From Mitsuaria sp. PDC51 (lineage in GTDB: Bacteria; Pseudomonadota; Gammaproteobacteria; Burkholderiales; Burkholderiaceae_C), in assembly GCF_900113225.1 (NCBI RefSeq), contig NZ_FOZE01000002.1, forward strand, positions 1,550,001 to 1,614,000: DNA of 64,000 bases, given 5' to 3'. This document shows positions 56,748-64,000 of the stretch, one piece after another. Positions within the stretch are counted from its first letter, which is position 1; each line of letters opens with the position of its first letter. The translations under genes were made by a program, and so were the position numbers. Below the pieces are notes generated by a model that did not search any database, was not told the origin of the DNA, and saw nothing but the letters and a program-made list of their open reading frames with translations.

Positions 56748-58853
56748 GTGACAAGCCCCGCTCCGCTCCCCCCTCATCGCCCGCCGAGCCCGCACGCGGC
56801 CGGCGAGCCACCGCTGCGCGACGACATCCAGGTACTGCGCGCGGTCGCCGTGCTGTGGGTGCTGCTCTATCACGCGCAGGTCCCCGGCGCGTCGGGCGGC
56901 TACCTCGGTGTCGACATCTTCTTCGTCATCTCCGGCTACCTGATCACCGGCCTGATCCAGCGCGCGCTGCGGCGCGGCGACTTCTCCTTCCGCGCCTTCT
57001 ACGGCCGGCGCGCGCGGCGTCTGCTGCCGGCGGCCTACGTGGTGCTCGGCGCGACGCTGCTCGTCGCGCCGTGGGCGCTCAACCGCCGCGAGCAGATCGA
57101 CTTCGTCGGCCAGTTGCTGGGCGCGCTGGGCTTCGCCAACAACCTCGTGCTGTGGAAGCAGACCGGCTACTTCGAGGGCGCCAGCGACCTCAAGCCGCTG
57201 CTGCACTTCTGGTCGCTGGCGCTGGAGGAGCAGTACTACCTGGTGCTGCCCGCGCTGCTGGTCTTCAGCCCCGCGCGGCTGCGGACGGCGACGGCCATCG
57301 CGGTGACGCTCGGCAGCCTGGCGCTGCTGGTGTGGTGGCAGCCGATCGACGCCGGCGGTGCGTTCTACCTGCTGCCCACGCGGGCCTGGGAACTGGGCCT
57401 GGGATCGATCGGCGCGCTGATGACGTCCGTGTCGGCGTCGATGGCGACAGCAACGGCGACGGCGAGGTCCTTGGCCGACACGGCCGACGCGCGCGCCCTG
57501 CGCTGTCAGCGCGTCCTGAGGACGCTGACGCTGCCGTCATGGGCGCTGCTGCTTGTCGTCCCCGCGGCGCCGCAGTTCTTCGGCACCGCGCACCCGGGGC
57601 CGGCGGCGCTGGTCGTCGGCCTGGCGACCCTGGTCCTGCTGCTGCGCGAGCCCCAGCGCTGGCCGCGCGTCGCGGCGCCGCTGATCCGCATCGGCGACTG
57701 GTCGTATGCGCTGTACCTCGTGCACTGGCCGCTGATCGCGATCCTGCACAACGCCTGGGTCGGGTTGAAAGCCGATCCGCAGGCGCTGATGGCCTGGCGC
57801 ATCGGCGCGGTGCTGCTGTCGTTCCCGCTGGCGTGGCTGCTGCACCGTGGCGTCGAACGGCCGGCCAAGGCGGCGCTGACCGGGCCTCGCGGGGCCTGGA
57901 TCCTGGGCAGCGGCACGGCGGCGCTGGCGCTGGGAGGCATCGGGCTGGCGCTGCACAAGCCGGCGCCGGGGGCGATCGACTTCGTCGAGCTGCGCAAGCC
58001 CAACTACGGCCTGTCTGCCAACTGCGATGCCGAGGAGCCCTTCGACGGCCGCGAGGACTGCCGCACGCGGCCGGGCGCGCGCTGGATGGTCTGGGGCGAT
58101 TCCTACGCGATGCACCTGGTGCCGGGGTTGGTCCGCGTGGCCAGCGACCAGGGGTTGGCGCAGGCGACGAAGTCCTCCTGCGGCCCGTTCCCCGGGCTGA
58201 CGCCGGTGCGACCGGGACTGGGCCGCGGCAACAGCTTCGCTTCACCGTGGATCGAGCAGTGTCAGGCCTTCAACGCATCGGTGCTGCGCTGGCTGGCGCG
58301 GCATCCGGAAATCGAGACCGTGGTGCTGTCCAGCTTGCTCACGCAGTACCTGGATGCGTCGAAGTACGAGTTGCAGCGCACGCGCGGCGATGCGTCGGAC
58401 GACGGACGGGTGCGCGGCGAGCGGGCGATGAGAGAGGCCCTGCTGGCGGACATGGCCGAGACGGTGAAGCGTCTGAGGGCGATGGGCAAGCGGGTGATGG
58501 TGGTGGCGCCGCCGCCTTCCGCTCCGTTCGACATCGCGGGCTGCCTGGAACGCCGGCAGGCGCGTCGCTGGATGATCGGCGCCACGCCGGGCTGCGTGAT
58601 CGATGTGAAGGACGACGAGCAGCGGCGCGCCTCCGAGCATGCGTTCATCGAGGCGCTCGCGAAGGCGGAGGCGCGGCTGCCGGTGCTGCGCTTCGAGCCG
58701 CTGCTGTGCGACGGCACGAGCTGCCAGGTCGAGCGCGACGGCGTGCCGCTCTACCGCGACCAGGGCCACCTCAGCCGCGAGGGCTCGAGACTGCTGATGC
58801 CGGCCGTGATGTCGGAAGCCGTGGGCGAACGGCAGCTCGCGTTGCGAAATTGA
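56748..58853 (+). CDS. Membrane O-acyltransferase with C-terminal SGNH domain (OafA/OatA type)
   Basis: A protein of about 701 residues that acetylates surface sugars such as O-antigen or peptidoglycan. The acyltransferase-3 part (about 25-390) has the opening RDDIQVLRAVAVLWVLLYHA, GYLGVDIFFVISGYLITGLI and about ten membrane segments. The periplasmic SGNH domain has its serine S452 in VWGDSYAMHL and the D671/H674 pair in YRDQGHLSREG, so it looks active. The start is uncertain: GTG 56748 has no ribosome-binding site, and the same frame is open upstream through the GCCGT tract, where GTG 56634 is in frame. See the phase-variation finding. Confidence 0.9.
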   Translation: MTSPAPLPPHRPPSPHAAGEPPLRDDIQVLRAVAVLWVLLYHAQVPGASGGYLGVDIFFVISGYLITGLIQRALRRGDFSFRAFYGRRARRLLPAAYVVLGATLLVAPWALNRREQIDFVGQLLGALGFANNLVLWKQTGYFEGASDLKPLLHFWSLALEEQYYLVLPALLVFSPARLRTATAIAVTLGSLALLVWWQPIDAGGAFYLLPTRAWELGLGSIGALMTSVSASMATATATARSLADTADARALRCQRVLRTLTLPSWALLLVVPAAPQFFGTAHPGPAALVVGLATLVLLLREPQRWPRVAAPLIRIGDWSYALYLVHWPLIAILHNAWVGLKADPQALMAWRIGAVLLSFPLAWLLHRGVERPAKAALTGPRGAWILGSGTAALALGGIGLALHKPAPGAIDFVELRKPNYGLSANCDAEEPFDGREDCRTRPGARWMVWGDSYAMHLVPGLVRVASDQGLAQATKSSCGPFPGLTPVRPGLGRGNSFASPWIEQCQAFNASVLRWLARHPEIETVVLSSLLTQYLDASKYELQRTRGDASDDGRVRGERAMREALLADMAETVKRLRAMGKRVMVVAPPPSAPFDIAGCLERRQARRWMIGATPGCVIDVKDDEQRRASEHAFIEALAKAEARLPVLRFEPLLCDGTSCQVERDGVPLYRDQGHLSREGSRLLMPAVMSEAVGERQLALRN

Positions 58854-58911
58854 ACTGAATGAGTCCCTCGCCGAGGGAGTTCTGGGAGTGGCAGATCCCG
58901 CAGGGGCGGCG

Positions 58912-60909
58912 TCAGCCGACCAGCAACCCGTGCTCGGCGCGCGCGAGCGCCTCGGGCGTGCCGGAGATGACCAGCGTGTCCCCGCCCTGCAGCACCAGGT
59001 CGTCGCTCGCGTCCTTCACCGCGCCGTTGGGGCGGCGCACCGACAGCACGCTGACGCCCCATCCCGCCAGCCCGAGCTCCCCGAGCGTGCGGCCTTCCAG
59101 CGCGCTCGCCATCGGCAAGCTGATCGACTGCAGCCGCGCCTGATCGCGTTCCTCCGAGGTGTCGTCGTCCGCCCCGTGGAAGTAGCCGCGCAGCAGCCCA
59201 TAGCGCCGGTCCCGCGCATCGCGCGCGATGCGCAGCACGCGCCGCATCGGCACGCCGACCAGCGCCAGCGCATGGCTGGCCAGCATCAGCGACCCTTCGA
59301 TCGCTTCCGGCACCACCTCGGTGGCGCCGGCGGCGCGCAGCTTCTCCAGGTCGGTATCGTCGATCGTCCGGACCACCACCGGCACATGCGGCGCGTGCCC
59401 GCGCACCTCGTGCAGCACCTTCAGCGCCGACGGCGTGTCGTGGTACGAGATGACGACGGCGCTCGCGCGCGTCAGGCCCGCGGCGATGAGGCTGGGCAGA
59501 CGCGCCGCGTCGCCGAACACCACGCTCTTGCCGGCCGCCGCGGCCTGCCGCACCCGGTCCGGATCCAGGTCCAGCGCCATGTAGGGGATGTGCTCCGCCT
59601 CCAGCAGCGTCGCCAGGTTCTGCCCGCTGCGGCCGTAGCCGCAGATGATCACGTGGGCATCGGTCTTGATCGACTTCTTCGCGATCGTCGTCAGCTGCAC
59701 CGACTGCAGCAGCCAGTCGCTGGCCGACAGCTTCATCACGATGCGGTTGCTGTGCTCGATGATCAGCGGCGTCATCAGCATCGACAGCACCATCGCCGCC
59801 AGCACCGGGCTGACCCATTGCGCCGCGATCAGGTTGTGCTGCGCGCCCAGCGTCAGCAGCACGAAGCCGAATTCCCCCGCCTGCGCCAGGTACAGGCCGG
59901 TGCGCAGCGCCACGCCGGTCGGCGCGCGGAACAGCTTCGCCAGCCCCGCCACGAGCACGAACTTCGCGGTCGTCGGCACCAGGGTCAGGATGATGACCAG
60001 CGGCCACTGGAAGACCAGCGTCTGCCAGTCCAGCCGCATGCCGATGGTGATGAAGAACAGCCCCAGCAGCACGTCGTGGAAGGGCCGGATGTCCAGCTCC
60101 ACCTGGTGCTTGTATTCGGTCTCCGCGATCAGCATGCCGGCGACGAACGCACCCAGCGCCAGCGACAGCCCCGCATGCTCGGTCAGCCAGGCCAGACCCA
60201 GCGTCACCAGCAGCAGGTTGAGCATGAAGAGCTCCTGGCTCTTGCGCCGCGCCACCAGCGTCAGCCAGCGGCGCATCAGGTGCTGGCCGCCGGTCAGCAG
60301 CAGCACCAGCAGCAGCGTCGCCTTCAGCGCCGCCCAGCCCAGCGACTCGATCATCTGCGTGCCGCTGCCGCCCAGCGCCGGGATCAGCACCAGCAGCGGC
60401 ACCACGGCCAGATCCTGGAACAGCAGCACGCCGATCACGCGCCGGCCATGCTCGCTCTCGAGCTCCAGCCGCTCGGCCATCAGCTTCACGACGATGGCGG
60501 TGGAACTCATCGCCATCGCGGACCCGAGCACCAGCGAGCCCTGCCAGCCCAGGTCCCAGGGCCAGCCCATCAGGCCGAAGAACCAGCGCAGGAAGAGGTT
60601 GCCCGCCATGGTGCCGCCGATCGTCACCACCACCTGCAGCAGCCCCAGCCCGAACACCATCGCGCGCATGCTGTGCAGCTTGGGCAGGTTGAACTCCAGG
60701 CCGATCGCGAACATCAGGAACACCACGCCGAACTCGGCCAGGTGCTGCACGCCGGGGACGTCGCTGGCCAGCGCCAGCGCGTTCGGACCGATCAGCACGC
60801 CCACCACCAGGTAGCCCAGGATCGGCGGCAGCTTCAGCGAGCGGCACACCACGACGCCCAGCACGGCGGCGATCAGGTAGATGAGGGTCAGGTCCAGCGC
60901 GGAAAGCAT
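58912..60909 (-). CDS. CPA2-family K+/H+ antiporter (KefB/KefC-like) with TrkA domains
   Basis: A 665-residue cation:proton antiporter. The first 385 residues hold 12-13 membrane segments (LIYLIAAVLGVVVCRSLKLP, FGVVFLMFAIGLEFNLPKL, the ion-site region GSAMAMSSTAIVVKLM). The TrkA_N nucleotide-binding domain begins HVIICGYGRSGQNLATLLEA at about 410, and a TrkA_C domain ends the protein (SVLSVRRPNGAVKDASDDLV). KefB/C relatives release potassium on electrophile stress. No KefF/G ancillary gene is adjacent. TACCAT and CGCCGCC directly precede the ATG, again without ribosome-binding site. It is convergent with the acyltransferase. Confidence 0.93.
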   Translation of the reverse strand: MLSALDLTLIYLIAAVLGVVVCRSLKLPPILGYLVVGVLIGPNALALASDVPGVQHLAEFGVVFLMFAIGLEFNLPKLHSMRAMVFGLGLLQVVVTIGGTMAGNLFLRWFFGLMGWPWDLGWQGSLVLGSAMAMSSTAIVVKLMAERLELESEHGRRVIGVLLFQDLAVVPLLVLIPALGGSGTQMIESLGWAALKATLLLVLLLTGGQHLMRRWLTLVARRKSQELFMLNLLLVTLGLAWLTEHAGLSLALGAFVAGMLIAETEYKHQVELDIRPFHDVLLGLFFITIGMRLDWQTLVFQWPLVIILTLVPTTAKFVLVAGLAKLFRAPTGVALRTGLYLAQAGEFGFVLLTLGAQHNLIAAQWVSPVLAAMVLSMLMTPLIIEHSNRIVMKLSASDWLLQSVQLTTIAKKSIKTDAHVIICGYGRSGQNLATLLEAEHIPYMALDLDPDRVRQAAAAGKSVVFGDAARLPSLIAAGLTRASAVVISYHDTPSALKVLHEVRGHAPHVPVVVRTIDDTDLEKLRAAGATEVVPEAIEGSLMLASHALALVGVPMRRVLRIARDARDRRYGLLRGYFHGADDDTSEERDQARLQSISLPMASALEGRTLGELGLAGWGVSVLSVRRPNGAVKDASDDLVLQGGDTLVISGTPEALARAEHGLLVG

Positions 60910-61190
60910 GGCGGCGATGGTACTGGCCCCCCGGCCCCAGGCGGCCCCGGATGCAGCAAGGACAGGCCTCGCCATAGGGCCGGCGAGCGGCGCCCCAGCC
61001 AAGCGGGCGCGGGTCGCGACGCGCGGTCCGCCGCTGCGGGACGGGGCTGGCTTTGGTCACGCGTCAGGCGCAAACTACCCGCCTTATGCATCGGGCGCAT
61101 GCCCGCATGTGTACTCGGCTTTGCCGGACGTGGCGGACGCGCAGGGCTTCGGGGTACCGTTCGCGCCACCGAAAAGTTACGGAGCATTTC

Positions 61191-62462
61191 ATGCCCAACC
61201 TGAGTTTCGTTTCCCCCACGCGCAACAGTCCCTGGGGCACCTACCTGTCCCAGATCGACGCCGTCGAGCCCTACCTGGGCAAGCTGGCCCGCTGGGTGGA
61301 AACGCTGCGCCGCCCCAAGCGCGCGCTGATCGTGGACATCCCCATCGAACTCGACAACGGCACCATCGCCCACTACGAGGGCTACCGCGTCCAGCACTCG
61401 CTGACTCGCGGTCCCGGCAAGGGCGGCGTGCGCTACCACCCGGACGTCACGCTGGAAGAAGTGATGGCGCTGTCGGCCTGGATGACGGTCAAGAACGCCG
61501 CGGTGAACCTGCCCTACGGCGGCGCCAAGGGCGGCATCCGCCTGGACCCCAAGACGCTGTCGCTGAAGGAACTGGAAAAGGTCACCCGCCGCTACACCAG
61601 CGAGATCGGCATCATCATCGGCCCGACCCAGGACATCCCCGCGCCTGACGTCAACACCAACGGCCAGATCATGGCCTGGATGATGGACACCTACTCGATG
61701 AACGTCGGCGCCACCGCCACCGGCGTCGTCACCGGCAAGCCGATCCCGCTGGGTGGCTCGCTGGGCCGCGTGGCCGCCACCGGCCGCGGCGTGTTCGTCG
61801 TCGGCCGCGAAGCGATGCGCCGCCTGAACATCAACATGGAAGGCGCCCGCGTCGCGGTGCAGGGCTTCGGCAACGTGGGCTCGGTGGCCGCCAAGATGTT
61901 CGCCGCCAACGGCGCGATCGTCGTGGCCGTGCAAGACCACACCGGCACCATCCAGAACGACAGCGGCATGGACATGGCCTCGCTGCTGGAGCACGTCGGC
62001 CACACCGGCGGCGTCGCCGGCTTCAAGGGCGCGGACCGCATCGACAACGAGAACTTCTGGGACGTGAAGTCCGACGTGCTGATCCCCGCCGCGCTGGAAG
62101 GCCAGCTGTCGGGCGAGCGCGCCAAGCGCGTCCAGACCCGCCTGGTGCTGGAAGGCGCCAACGGCCCGACCACGCCCGACGGCGACGCCGTGCTGGCGGA
62201 CCGCGGCATCATCGTCGTCCCCGACGTGATCGCCAACGCGGGCGGCGTGACCGTTTCCTACTTCGAGTGGGTGCAGGACTTCTCGTCGTTCTTCTGGACC
62301 GAGGACGAGATCAACGTCCGCCTGGACAAGATCCTGGTCGGCGCGTTCAAGGGCATCTGGGACACGGCCGAGCAGCACAAGATCCCGCTGCGGACGGCGG
62401 CGTTCACGGTCGCTTGCACGCGCGTGCTGCAGGCCCGTGAAGAGCGTGGTCTGTATCCCTGA
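61191..62462 (+). CDS. gdhA: Glutamate dehydrogenase (Glu/Leu/Phe/Val family)
   Basis: Interconverts glutamate and 2-oxoglutarate plus ammonia. 423 residues, the short hexameric type. The active-site lysine is about K113 in [13 protein letters not shown], preceded by [13 protein letters not shown]; the Rossmann motif is [16 protein letters not shown], and [14 protein letters not shown] follows. The family also contains leucine and phenylalanine dehydrogenases, but sequence style favours NAD-type glutamate dehydrogenase. GGAG lies ten bases before the ATG. A terminator follows at 62498. Confidence 0.95.
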   Translation: MPNLSFVSPTRNSPWGTYLSQIDAVEPYLGKLARWVETLRRPKRALIVDIPIELDNGTIAHYEGYRVQHSLTRGPGKGGVRYHPDVTLEEVMALSAWMTVKNAAVNLPYGGAKGGIRLDPKTLSLKELEKVTRRYTSEIGIIIGPTQDIPAPDVNTNGQIMAWMMDTYSMNVGATATGVVTGKPIPLGGSLGRVAATGRGVFVVGREAMRRLNINMEGARVAVQGFGNVGSVAAKMFAANGAIVVAVQDHTGTIQNDSGMDMASLLEHVGHTGGVAGFKGADRIDNENFWDVKSDVLIPAALEGQLSGERAKRVQTRLVLEGANGPTTPDGDAVLADRGIIVVPDVIANAGGVTVSYFEWVQDFSSFFWTEDEINVRLDKILVGAFKGIWDTAEQHKIPLRTAAFTVACTRVLQAREERGLYP

Positions 62463-62497
62463 TCCACAGCCGCGGGTTTCTCGCGGTTACGGAGTGG

Positions 62498-62523
62498 ATG
62501 GGCCCCATGTGGGCCCATTTTTC
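62498..62523 (+). terminator. Intrinsic terminator after gdhA
   Basis: ATGGGCCC (62498-62505) pairs with GGGCCCAT (62511-62518), loop CATGT, followed by TTTTT. The remaining 160 bases to the convergent DJ-1/PfpI gene show nothing I can name. Confidence 0.85.
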
Positions 62524-62683
62524 ATGGGTCGGCGGAGGGCGCAGGTGGAGTTCATGCGCAGGCCGGGGCGTTGGCCGCCAGGGCATGGGGCCTTGGCGGC
62601 GAGCGCCAAAACCCCACGCCCTGCCGTCCCCCATCACCTCCGTCCTTCGACGGTTTTGCGAGCGGGGACTTTGGGGGAGGAGG

Positions 62684-63262
62684 TCAGTGGCTGATCTTCG
62701 TGCCGAGCACCTGCAGGAACTGTGCGATCCAGGCGGGGTGCGCGGGCCAGGCAGGCGCCGTGACCAGCTTGCCGTCGGTCACCGCCTGGTCGACCGGGAT
62801 GTCGGCGTAGCTGGCGCCAGCCAGTTCCACTTCCGCGGCGCACGCGGGGTAGGCCGATACCTTGCGGCCACGGATGATGCCGGCGGCGGCCAGCAGTTGC
62901 GCGCCATGACAGATCGCGGCGATCGGCTTGTCGGCCTGGGAGAAGTGCTGCACGAGCGGCAGGACGCCAGGCATCGTGCGCAGGTACTCGGGAGCCCGGC
63001 CACCCGGAATCACCAGTCCGTCGTAGTCCTGCGGCTTGATCGCGTCGAAGCTGGCGTTCAGCGTGAAGCGGTGACCCGGCTTCTCCGAGTAGGTCTGCGC
63101 GCCCTCGAAGTCGTGGATGGCCGTGAGCACGAAATCGCCGGCCTTCTTTCCCGGACAGACGGCATCGACCCGGTGTCCCACCGCCTGCAGCGCCTGGAAC
63201 GGCACCATCAACTCGTAGTCCTCGACGTAGTCGCCCGCCAGCAGCAGCAGCTTCTTGCCCAT
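62684..63262 (-). CDS. DJ-1/PfpI family protein (YhbO/PfpI-like)
   Basis: A 192-residue protein of the class I glutamine amidotransferase-like fold. The nucleophile is C118 with H119 in [14 protein letters not shown], and the acidic partner lies in the N-terminal [25 protein letters not shown] is the PfpI-type loop. Relatives are protein/DNA deglycases or glyoxalases and stress proteins; protease activity, the old name for the family, is not implied. No obvious operon partner; 70 bases separate it from the PAP2 gene on the same strand. Confidence 0.9.
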   Translation of the reverse strand: MGKKLLLLAGDYVEDYELMVPFQALQAVGHRVDAVCPGKKAGDFVLTAIHDFEGAQTYSEKPGHRFTLNASFDAIKPQDYDGLVIPGGRAPEYLRTMPGVLPLVQHFSQADKPIAAICHGAQLLAAAGIIRGRKVSAYPACAAEVELAGASYADIPVDQAVTDGKLVTAPAWPAHPAWIAQFLQVLGTKISH

Positions 63263-63332
63263 CGCATCTCTCCAGAGTCGGTTGAGGGAGCGCCGATTCT
63301 GGGAGGCCAGGGCCGTCAGGTCGATGAATCCC

Positions 63333-64000
63333 TCATGTACCCGCGTCGGCGTCGCGGGCTCGCAGCGCCGGCGCGGCAGCGACCGCGAGCGTCCAGCAGA
63401 TCCAGGCGGTCCACATCGTGTGGCTGGGGTAATGCGCGCCGCGCGCCATCTGCGCCAGGCCGTACAGCGTGCCCATCACGAGCACCGCGCCCAGTGCGAT
63501 CCGCGCCTGCCGCGGATAGGCGCGGCGCAGCATGAAGAAGAGGCTGAAGAAGGCGAAGGCGGAACTCGCATGACCCGATGGGAAGCAGTGCCCCGGTCCG
63601 CCGTCGCCGACGCCAAAGCGCCAGTGCGACACGTAATGCGCGACGCCGCCGAATTCGGCCAGGTCCCACGGGCAGCTGGTGTTGCTGCCCTGCTTCATCA
63701 GCGGAATCAGCACCAGGCTGACCGCTGTCAGCGCGACGGCGCCCCAGCGCTCGCGGCGCGTCAGTCCCGGCCACAGGGGTCGCAGCGCGTTGATCAGCAA
63801 CACGACCGCCAGGCCGGTCGCCACCCAGCGCCCGCCCTGGTGCAGCAGGCCCGAGGTGAGCCAGTGGTCGCGCAGCGCGAAGCCGTGCGCATCGGCGAAG
63901 AGCCGCACCACGGCCAGGTCCCAGCCGGCCGCATCCCAGAGCAGCAGCGCAGTGAGCCCCGCCAGCGCGACCAGCCAGCCGCGGCGCAGGTCCGGCAGGC
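63333..64000 (-). CDS. PAP2-family membrane phosphatase (partial, N-terminus off the window)
   Basis: A lipid-phosphatase family protein whose reading frame stays open to the right edge, so its start is not in view; 222 codons are visible. The three PAP2 motifs are present: [12 protein letters not shown] (motif 1, with an unusual C-P-W in place of R-P), PSGHASSAF (motif 2) and [10 protein letters not shown] (motif 3, with its catalytic histidine). Five or so membrane segments surround them. The substrate may be a lipid A, undecaprenyl or phosphatidyl phosphate. Confidence 0.88.
   Translation of the reverse strand, partial: LPDLRRGWLVALAGLTALLLWDAAGWDLAVVRLFADAHGFALRDHWLTSGLLHQGGRWVATGLAVVLLINALRPLWPGLTRRERWGAVALTAVSLVLIPLMKQGSNTSCPWDLAEFGGVAHYVSHWRFGVGDGGPGHCFPSGHASSAFAFFSLFFMLRRAYPRQARIALGAVLVMGTLYGLAQMARGAHYPSHTMWTAWICWTLAVAAAPALRARDADAGT

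Noticed and set aside
56533-56751. A 72-residue product made mostly of AVPCR repeats.
   Set aside because: It is the translation of the GCCGT tract; it is considered only as a possible leader of the acyltransferase, not as a separate protein.
58888-61203. A 771-codon open frame antisense to the CPA2 antiporter gene, rich in His, Gln and Arg.
   Set aside because: It is the complementary frame of a GC-rich gene; its composition is that of an antisense shadow and it lacks any domain, while the antiporter is clear.

Overview
The window is a GC-rich chromosomal segment from a betaproteobacterium of the order Burkholderiales. The evidence is the divergent dnaA-dnaN-gyrB / rpmH-rnpA-yidD-yidC-mnmE block, the sequence style of DnaA and MnmE, an H-NS of the short Burkholderiales type, and DUF2242 and DUF3617 proteins. 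A relative of the Roseateles/Mitsuaria/Rubrivivax group is my best guess; this is inference, not a database result. The chromosomal replication origin lies inside the window, around 47.5-48.2 kb.

Layout. 1-11.8 kb is rich in sulfur metabolism: a truncated sulfate permease (cysT) and its binding protein, a GAF protein with a small receiver protein, a glycosyltransferase-like gene, then a TauD-like dioxygenase with a three-gene sulfonate/taurine-type ABC transporter, a VapBC pair, and cystathionine beta-synthase with a gamma-lyase/synthase. 12-20 kb holds an NhaR-like regulator, a Bax-inhibitor-1 membrane protein, a GST, a GNAT enzyme, a Gfo/Idh/MocA oxidoreductase, an exported M3 peptidase and small envelope or unknown genes. 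20-24.2 kb is a signalling and stress patch: two BON-domain lipoproteins flank a lone receiver and a divergent NarL-type regulator and CHASE3 histidine kinase. 24.4-32.9 kb carries a phytase-like lipoprotein, an M13 peptidase, H-NS, a GntR repressor, an Lrp regulator and acetolactate synthase. 32.9-34.4 kb is an XRE-ImmA/IrrE gene followed immediately by a PIN-domain gene, a probable toxin-antitoxin pair.

34.9-40.9 kb is the least familiar part. It is a tight four-gene operon on the minus strand: a large lipoprotein, a trypsin-SleB fusion, a three-pass membrane protein with a peptidoglycan-binding-like tail, and an SH3-M15 peptidase. All four point at the cell envelope and three carry peptidase, cell-wall-hydrolase or wall-binding signatures. 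I do not recognise it as a named system.

41-52.7 kb is the origin block: gyrB, dnaN and dnaA leftward; rpmH, rnpA, yidD, yidC and mnmE rightward. One perfect DnaA box lies between dnaA and rpmH, and three DnaA-box-like sites sit inside an insertion of the rnpA coding sequence. 52-64 kb holds apt, a diguanylate cyclase, an acyl-CoA dehydrogenase, a histidine phosphatase, an O-acyltransferase with a SGNH domain, a CPA2 antiporter, glutamate dehydrogenase, a DJ-1/PfpI protein and a truncated PAP2 phosphatase.

The two most notable observations are: (1) a perfect 15-copy GCCGT tract at the 5' end of the surface acyltransferase gene, placed so that a change in copy number would move upstream starts in or out of frame, as in a phase-variable contingency locus; and (2) the four-gene envelope cassette. 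No tRNA, rRNA, CRISPR array, insertion sequence or prophage was seen.
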